In this document: positions 56,543 to 64,000 of the stretch, piece by piece | How positions within the stretch are numbered: the first letter of the stretch is position 1 | Layout: each line of letters opens with the position of its first letter | DNA from: Dryas octopetala | Lineage: Eukaryota; Streptophyta; Magnoliopsida; Rosales; Rosaceae | Assembly: GCA_963921425.1 (NCBI GenBank) | Contig: OY992835.1 | Location: 21,452,001 to 21,516,000, forward strand | Length of the DNA stretch: 64,000 bases | Direction of reading: 5' to 3' | The notes under the pieces: generated by a model | The model's database searches: none | The model's input: only the letters and a program-made list of their open reading frames with translations | What the model was told of the DNA's origin: nothing | Position numbers and translations under genes: made by a program

Positions 56543-58319
56543 CAACTGAACAAGCTAGCTACAAGAGAGGAGTACGTACTTCTACTTTGGAGTGATGACT
56601 AGAAAGAACTTGATTAATTGAATCACGTTTTATTCGACATGTAATTAAGTAATATCCGTTGTACAACTTTTTGAACCATGGATATATATGTTGTACAACT
56701 TTTTGAACCATTATATTAGTTCCCTTTGGACAGCTGCCTAAACCCTTTTCCAATTGGGCCCTATATACTCTCCTTTTCCACATATCTTTTGTGTAGCTTG
56801 CACAAAAAGTATGCATAAATTCATATATAAACTGCTCTTTGCATACCAACCAAGTTACTAGTTGGATCGAGCTTTATTTCAAAGAAGAGGCTGGTGTTTG
56901 GTCCCATGACTCCCCTATATAGTGTTACTTTTAGTGAAGGAAACTAGTTATAATTAAAGCTACAATTTTCTTTGTTTGCTGTAGAATTTATTACAACTCA
57001 CATGAATCACGTCCAAGTACAGAGAGAGATCAGAGAGAAGCAATTGGGACTTGGGAGTGTGAATTAATGAAGATCAAGGGATGCAGCTAAGCTGGTATAG
57101 AATTATAGATCGATAGAGGAAAAGATTGACTACCCATTTGCTCTTTTTGACGACTTATTACTTGCCCTTTCAAACAATGCGGCCCCTTTCATTGACTGCT
57201 TAATTGGAAACCCAGCTTCATCATGCAAGAGAGTAGAGAGATCATGGCCGGGCAACTAGCTCGATCCACATTAATGGCATGGCAAGTTGGCAACCATTAT
57301 CAATTTCATTTACCAAACATATATGCATTATTATAATTAGCTTTATTTTAATTTAGAATACATATAAGAAATTAACAACATTAATTGTTGCCCCATGTTT
57401 AATTTGTTATTCAACAGCACAAATTAACAAGATAATGAAGAAGATTTCTTGCATCAAATTAAAGTTTTTTGCATTTTGTTGAAGGAAATTTACAAGCGAC
57501 GATGACTACGATTAAATTAGTATTACTTTTCAGTACAATTTCACTTTTTTTACCATAAAAACTTAGAAACAGAGATTTAAATTCGGGACATCACCAACAT
57601 TATAAAAAGAAATACTAGAAGATGGATAGCTAGGTAATAATTTTGACTTTCTCATAATTCTGACTTTGTATTTCTCCAACTACCACACCCAGAAAAATGA
57701 ACTTCCCTTTAATTTGTTTATAATATTTTAAAATTTTACTTCTCTATCATACAGTGATACAGATATACAATTGCACGCGTGTGTAGATGTAGTCTAATTA
57801 ATATAACAAGCCAATACTTCCCAATCAAAAAAGAAAAACAAGCCAGTACTTGCGTATTTGACATGCAAAAGATCTTTTGCAATAATCTTCACTCATTTGA
57901 TTTTAAATTACAAAATGAATCATGTTCATGATTTTACCCACATAAAACCATTATAACATTGTTTTCTATCCAAAATCCAAAAAAGAACAAAACAAAGTCA
58001 AGACTCAAGACTGATGGAACATTATTTTTTTCAATTTTATTATTATTATTATTATCTGTTTTCTAAGGCTCTTAGCATCTTATTGGTTCGATCTGGTGTC
58101 TATATAATAAACAATAATGTTAATTGTCCCACATTTTTTTTCTCATATTTGTATCTCACCTAATGTGTCATTATTTTATTGGAATGGTATTTCATTTTTC
58201 ATTTTTAAGTTTTATTTTTTAATTTTTAGTGTTCAATGTATAAATGTCATATAAAATAGTATGAAATTGTGGTATAAAAATATGATAAGTGTAGTATTAT
58301 TATATAATAAAAGAGGTAA
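52791..58319. other. Long gene-poor intergenic region
   Basis: About 5.5 kb after the hydrolase gene in which no gene, RNA gene or full transposon can be supported. It is AT-rich with TA runs. A 22-bp phrase GTTGTACAACTTTTTGAACC.. is duplicated at 56658 and 56690. I checked by eye for well-known conserved plant miRNA sequences and saw none. Confidence 0.5.
56507..56538. repeat. (AT)16 microsatellite
   Basis: Uninterrupted AT run in the gene-poor region. Confidence 0.95.
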
Positions 58320-58586
58320 TTAGGTCCATCGGAGGGGACGGAGTCAACCCGTCAGCCTCGGTCCGAAATCCGAATGGAGCCCATGGTACGTGTCCTAGCT
58401 CTTAAGTCGGAGTGAAGAAAGAAAACAAGAAGAAAAAATGGTATGTGGGCCCCAGCAACCAGTCGGCAACTCATGTGGGCCCGCCCCATGTCCCATATCA
58501 AAATCAAAACCGTTGACTCAGACTTCGCTTTCCACGAGCAAGAAACGCCGGCCCAATCGGGACTCTTAAGTTTTTTTGGAACGCAT

Positions 58587-58627
<41 letters not shown>

Positions 58628-58720
58628 CGAAGCCAAATCAAACGACTGTCCTCACGCGGGACCCACTGTCCCCTCTCATCCGTCATCACCCCTAATTTTT
58701 TTTTATCGAGTCAATTTAAT
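58320..58720. promoter_or_regulatory. GC-richer upstream block of the WRKY gene with W-boxes
   Basis: A 400-bp block clearly richer in G+C than its surroundings, 1.2-1.6 kb before the WRKY start codon. It holds three TTGACT W-box cores (58342-58347 minus, 58513-58518 plus, 58709-58714 minus), two GTGGGCCC sites (near 58445 and 58474) and a CT microsatellite. It may be a distal control region, or the remains of an exon or promoter. The 109-codon frame through it is not convincing as a gene. Confidence 0.4.
58591..58623. repeat. (CT)16 microsatellite
   Basis: Perfect CT run inside the GC-richer block upstream of the WRKY gene. Confidence 0.95.
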
Positions 58721-59956
58721 ATCCCTCTCTCACTCTGCTCTGTATAATACTAATTTACCTGGAAACTCATGAAAAACTAATATTATCATCATCACAATTA
58801 AGAGAAACTTGTGTATGTATGAAGACGATTGACACATCACAGTCACTAATTCATTTTTTATTTATTATTGGGACGGTTTCCAAAATGAGAAAATTTTATA
58901 TCTCATGAACTCCCAATATATATATACGTATATTATATATATCTATCTCTCACTATGTATAAAAATGAGAGAAAAATAGATAATAAATATATACACATAT
59001 TATATGAAAATTTTACTAATGATTAGACAAGTATGAACCGTATGATTACTATTTTTTAATGAAATATCACATAATTTGTATTTAATTGTAGGTTTTTTAA
59101 TTAATAATTGTAGGTTAACCTCTCTTTTTTAGGAAAGACATTGCATATATTACAAGATCATAAATGATTTTCTCACAAATAGATTACCATGTAGATATCA
59201 AAATTCCATGTAACTGGACCACCTGGTCATTATTAGACAAATATGATAAATGCTTTGTCGAGAAAAAAATCTTGAATGTGGTAGTTGTACCATGTGTATG
59301 ATGTGACCATTTAGTATTACGACGCTATATATTCTATTTAATTTAAAAAATTAATAAACATTACTTGAAATAAAAATACATGGCAATATATCATTAAAAG
59401 TCGCACAGAGAAGAATCCCTCTTTCTCGAGTCTTTTATTTGCTAAAACATATATAGTTTTACTAATACAAAATAAAATTTTCCACAATTTGTTTTCATAT
59501 TTTTCATTATGAAGATAAACTTAAAAAAGAATAGTTGTTGATGACCAAGGGTTACTCATCATGTGATGTGACCATATAGAGTATTAGCCATCACTCATTC
59601 ATGTGATATTTAAAGCCATATTCAAGTGGCTAGAAATGGCATTAATTTCCCTTTTACCTTCCAATGTGAGCATCCCGTTGCATCCCTATCCTATCAATTT
59701 CCCACACTAAATCTAAAACCTCCTCATTTTCTCTTCTTCATCCCCAATCTAATACAATATTCAACATAAAAACAACAACACGCCACACCACCACTTCTAC
59801 TCTTGCACTTGGGTCTTCTTCTAAAGTCCAACCCCCCCTTTTATTGCCGAGTCCATTGCACTCTCTCTCTCTCTCTTCATACACTACACACATACACCTG
59901 CACCTACACATACACACACTTCTCTCTCTTTCTCTCTCTATAATTCTCTTGGATTT
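58721..59956. promoter_or_regulatory. Proximal upstream region of the WRKY gene
   Basis: AT-rich to about 59640, then a C/T-rich leader-like stretch with CTCTCTCTCT at 59862-59876 and again near 59922-59938. TATTTAAA at about 59604-59612 is a possible TATA element. No gene is seen. Confidence 0.4.
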
Positions 59957-62326
59957 ATGGCCAAAGGAAGTGGACTCTCCATTGATTCAGATCCAATTGG
60001 GTTCTCTCTCCACAACCCTATAGTCCTCAACTCCTTCCAAGAAGATCATCATCACCGCCACAACCACTACAACCCCTGCAGGAACAGCAATAACAAACTT
60101 GCTATTGATTCATTTTTTATGGACACCACAATTCAGAGGTCTCCTCCTCCTCCTTCTCCTCCTCCTCCTCCCCCAACTCTCCAATTCTCAGTCAACCTCA
60201 ACTGCACCGGCCACGACGACCACCGTGACTCCTCGCCGGGACCCTCCAACGAAAAGCGTAAAGTCATAGACGAGAGGGATTTCTTCGCTGATCATGGCAA
60301 GAACCATGAAGACAAGGCTCATCATGCTGCAGCCTCAGACCACGCTGCTGATCAAAAATTGGACTTGGATGCTCCAACCCCAATGGAATTCAACGTAAAC
60401 GTAAGCGACCCTTGTAAACATTTTGATTCAAATAATCATATTCATTGAATGTATTATATATGGTTTTAATTTTACTTGTGCTAATTATGTATAGACTGGC
60501 TTGAATCTTCTCATCACAAACACTTGTAGTGACCAATCAGTGGTGGACGATGGTATTTCGTCCAACATAGAGGATAAAAGAGTTAAAAGTGAGGTAATTA
60601 GACATCATATTCAATGTGAAAAATCTGAATCGTGATTAAATAGAATTAAACTCTTGGATTAACTAATTAATTCTCATGTCACTGATTATTTCAGCTGGCT
60701 GTTCTTCAAGCTGAGCTGGAGCGAATGAACGCTGAGAACCAACGCTTGAGGGGCAGGCTCAATCAGGTCACTTCCAACTACAACGCTCTGCAGCTGCATT
60801 TGCTGACTTTGATGCAGACCCAAAAGGCTGAACAGAACAGTGCTGCTGCTGCTGAAGGTCATGGAGTGTTTGAAGGGAAAGTGGAAGAAAACAAGAAGCT
60901 GAGTAGTGGCAATGGACCAACGCTAGTGGTGCCGAGGCAGTTTATGGATCTTGGGCTGGCTGCTAATGCCGAAGCCGACGAGCCTTCGCAGTCTTCTTCG
61001 GACGAAAGAAGCCGAGAAAGGTCTGGATCGATGGGAGAAAATGGGAAGAGTACTACTACTGGGCATGGTGATGAGGGGCTTGCGTCGTTTGATCAGGAGA
61101 AGAAGGAATTTGGGAGAGGAATTGGAAGAGAGGAGAGCCCAGATCAACCGTCGCAGACTTGGGGGCCTAACAAAGTTCAAAGGCTCAATTCTCCCAAAGA
61201 GGTTGATCAAACTGAGGCTACAATGAGGAAGGCACGAGTCTCAGTCAGAGCTCGATCTGAGGCACCAATGGTACGTACCTCCATCTCTTATAGTACAAAT
61301 ACTTGTATCTTACTAAGACATTAACTTTTAGATCAACGTGTTATTTTTAATTCGACAAATTTGTTGGGTACGTTCAGATCACTGATGGATGTCAATGGCG
61401 AAAGTATGGCCAAAAGATGGCAAAGGGAAACCCATGTCCTCGTGCTTATTATAGATGCACCATGGCTGCTGGTTGCCCGGTTCGAAAACAAGTAAGCTCT
61501 CGTTTCTTGTAAAATCATATAATCAGCGTAATTTCACATTCATAATCTCACAACATAACATATCATATTAACATGTATGAATGAACAGGTACAAAGGTGT
61601 GCAGAAGATCGGACTATCCTCATCACTACATATGAAGGCAATCACAACCACCCATTGCCTCCTGCGGCCATGGCAATGGCGTCAACTACTTCATCCGCGG
61701 CGCGGATGCTACTCTCTGGGTCCATGCCAAGTGCAGATGGCCTAATAGACTCCAACTTTCTCACCAGGACCATCCTCCCATGCTCCTCCAGCATGGCCAC
61801 AATCTCAGCCTCAGCCCCATTCCCCACTGTTACATTGGACTTAACCCAATCACCAAACCCCTTACAATTCCAAAGGCCACCAGGCCAATTCAACATCCCA
61901 TTCCCAACAAACCCATCTCAGAACTTCACCAATGGCCCTGCAGTCTCTTTGCTGCCCCAAATTTTTGGGCAGGCACTGTACAACCAGTCCAAATTCTCTG
62001 GCCTCCAAATGTCCCAAGACATGGACAGGTCCCAATTGAGTCACCAGCTACAGCCTTCTGGAGTGCACCAAGGGCAGCACAACTCATTGGCTGACACTGT
62101 CACTGCTGCCACTGCTGCCATTGCAGCTGATCCAAACTTCACTGCAGCTCTAGCAGCAGCCATCACCTCTATTATTGGCAATGCTCAGCCAAACAACAAC
62201 AGTAACAATAGTGCTACTACTACCAACCTCGCAAACAACACCAACAATGGCAATAGCAACACCACCAGCAACAGCAATAGCAATTGCAACAATAAAATTA
62301 GCAATTCCAGTTTTTCAGGGAACTAA
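59957..62326 (+). CDS. Group IIb WRKY transcription factor (WRKY6/31/42 type)
   Basis: Five exons (59957-60400, 60495-60593, 60695-61270, 61378-61491, 61589-62326) join in frame to 656 residues. WRKY factors bind W-boxes (TTGAC[C/T]); the IIb subgroup includes regulators of senescence, phosphate and pathogen responses. The N-terminal part has a His/Asn-rich stretch and a Pro run ([17 protein letters not shown]). A Leu-zipper coiled coil follows (about 182-230: [20 protein letters not shown]). The WRKY domain has WRKYGQK at 380-386 and a C2H2 finger with Cys400, Cys406, His430 and His432 (spacing C-X5-C-X23-H-X-H). The intron between exons 4 and 5 is the V-type intron expected in subgroups IIa/IIb (KQ then [10 protein letters not shown]). 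The C-terminal half has the IIb Ala-rich block ([20 protein letters not shown]), [25 protein letters not shown] and an Asn/Ser-rich tail. All key residues are intact. Confidence 0.96.
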
Positions 62327-64000
62327 AGCAAAGCTACTTTTTTAATTTTGTTTTTATATAGGATCTTTTTCCTTTTTTGGGCTGGGAGAAAGTGAGAATA
62401 TACTTATTTTTTCTTTTTTGGTGGAGGGGGATTGATTAACCATAGATTTTATATTCTTTGTCATTTCGAATAATATGTCCAAATTGTATGTTTGTTCAAA
62501 GTCCCATAAAGATGAAGGAAAAAACAAAGAAAGAGGAAAGAGTGCAAATTGGTTTTCCATTTTTGTAAGTATCCGGAAATAGTGGAACTGTTGTTTTGTC
62601 AGCCATGCTTTATTTATTGCAATGTTCTATGAATAGTCGAAGGAAAAGAACAAAGGAAAAGGTAAAGCAAAATGAAAATGGGGGAAAGAAGAACAATGGA
62701 TTTTATTCTTTCTTTGGAGTCATGTGTATTTGGTGGGCAGTCGAGAAGGAGTCAACAAAAACGTCTCAGAGTGATTCAAAAGGATGAGAGTCATGAGATT
62801 AATTTGACACGTTAACAAAAGGGATTAAGGGAGAGAGAGAAAGAGACCTTTTGGTTTTTGCTCGTCATAGATTATAATTTGATATGACCTTATGATATGA
62901 ATGGTGAGTATGGATGAACTATACGCGTGCTGTTTAAGATGAGGGTTTATATGATGTTGGAGATGAGAGTTGAGATATGAACCCGAATGGTGGTTCAAAT
63001 ATAAAGATCAGGATTCTCTATCCATTTGTTTACCTATTTTTTTACCATGCTTTTAATTTTGGTCATCAACCCTCTCATTTTTTTTCTCTCTCTCTACTCT
63101 CTCTTTAATGAGCAAGATTAAAACATGGTAAGGAATCCTGATCCCAAATATAAAATGGTAAGTGTGGAATGATTCTAAACTTACACCATCGATTCTAAGT
63201 TTTGATTACACATGATGTGTGTGGTTTATAGAATTATAGGTGATATCATGTATCCGAGGTTTGCCTTAAGATTTTATACAGGAGAAGAGAGTGAGTTGTG
63301 AGAGGTTTTTCTCATTACTAATAAAAGAGAATTCAGATAAGGATTAAGTTGAAGATTAGGAAGTTAGGATTAAGGGTTAAGACAAGAGATAAGTTCATGG
63401 TTATGAATATCAATAATATGAGAAATTTTTTGGTGTGACTATAACACTGCCATTTTTATTCACTAAATTGTCATGGTGAACTCAATTATTGAATAAATAA
63501 AATACTGCCATAGTACATAGAATCTAGAAATTTAAAATTTAGTTAGTGCCTCTAATACTACTCTATAACTATAATTGACAAAGCATCATGCATACGTGAA
63601 AATGAGTCTACAAAAGTAAGCAACCCCTATGACTAAAGTCTTGGATTCAAAATGGGCCGCCCAGATGTTCAAGCCTAAGGTCCAGCAGGATGAACAACTA
63701 TTCTGGCATTATTCGTGGGCCTTAACCTTTTGAGTCGCGTAAAGGCGCCACTAATATCAAGACTTCTAGAGTTTCAAAACAAGACTGGTAGCTGAGCCAA
63801 GAATAACGGCAATTTTCAGTTGGCTCCACTAGTAACCAATTGTAGTGCGACACATCAACATTGCCTGAACTCACAAAAGTGAAATTCCTTCCTAACCGTC
63901 GATGAAGCGTATCTGAGTCCATCGTCGGTTGTAACATGAAAGAGAATCTACACCGCAATGCTGACGAACCTCCCCCTTTCTTCTTTTTGTTTTCTGACTT
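62327..64000. other. Downstream region of the WRKY gene
   Basis: About 1.7 kb to the window end. It begins with the WRKY 3' UTR. A 78-codon minus-strand frame (63722-63958) in somewhat less AT-rich sequence matches no family I recognise. It could be part of an exon of a gene running past the window, but nothing supports that. Confidence 0.45.

Noticed and set aside
58443-58772. 109-codon open frame upstream of the WRKY gene
   Set aside because: It runs through a CT microsatellite, has no recognisable domain, and its composition follows local base content. Treated as possible control DNA instead.
63722-63958. 78-codon minus-strand frame near the window end
   Set aside because: No family is recognised and there are no supporting splice partners in the window.
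1-64000. LTR retroelements, tRNA and rRNA genes, CRISPR arrays
   Set aside because: None could be seen: no paired long terminal repeats with primer sites, no cloverleaf with conserved tRNA boxes, no rRNA core sequence and no regularly spaced repeats.

Overview
The window is nuclear DNA of a eudicot plant. Every recognisable gene has GT/AG introns and plant-family products, the intergenic DNA is AT-rich, and it is full of MITEs and foldback DNA transposons. A CslB/H-type cellulose synthase-like gene and a CYP74B lyase point to a dicot, probably a rosid. A Prunus-like Rosaceae genome would fit, but that is inference without any database search.

Twelve protein-coding genes are supported, nearly all with exon models that add up in frame. 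In order: (1) the 3' half of an OSCA1/CSC1 mechanosensitive channel (+, 242-2381, starts before the window); (2) a small DUF212 acid phosphatase/vanadium haloperoxidase-related membrane protein (+, 4425-6110); (3) a GT14/DUF266 core-2/I-branching glycosyltransferase (+, 6784-9411); (4) condensin kleisin CAP-H (+, 10649-14468); (5) CYP74B fatty acid hydroperoxide lyase (+, 15708-18683); (6) a DUF1068 membrane protein (-, 20451-22186); (7) a zinc-ribbon DUF7815-like protein with five 30-residue repeats (+, 26331-29115); (8) a divergent CNOT9/Rcd1 paralogue (-, 29743-32802); (9) a CslB/H cellulose synthase-like enzyme (-, 36642-41743); (10) an intronless E-class PPR protein (-, 44822-46237); (11) a dienelactone hydrolase with an N-terminal targeting extension (+, 49556-52790); (12) a group IIb WRKY factor of the WRKY6/31/42 type (+, 59957-62326).

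Between and inside the genes lie DNA transposons, several with intact target-site duplications (TSDs). There are long-armed MULE-type foldbacks with 9-bp TSDs (18901-19335, 37930-38551, 46633-47901; probably 23026-26154 and 44206-44546). Two hAT elements of one family occur (2825-4112 and 23789-26084), the second nested in a MULE arm with a perfect 8-bp TSD. A PIF/Harbinger-like MITE carries a hAT-like MITE inside it (48377-49288), and smaller MITEs sit at 34378-34482, 39021-39284 and 42216-42533. No LTR retroelement, organellar insertion, tRNA, rRNA or CRISPR array could be supported.

The genes do not form a pathway. What unites them is descent: recalled Arabidopsis gene order places homologues of genes 4, 6, 8, 9 and 11 in one short stretch of chromosome 2 (about At2g32520-At2g32590), and homologues of genes 1, 3 and 12 together on chromosome 1 (about At1g62300-At1g62320). 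The window therefore looks like one ancestral block whose members Arabidopsis has split between duplicated segments. HPL (green-leaf volatiles), the WRKY factor and the OSCA channel all belong to families known in stress responses, but the sequence gives no evidence that they are co-regulated.
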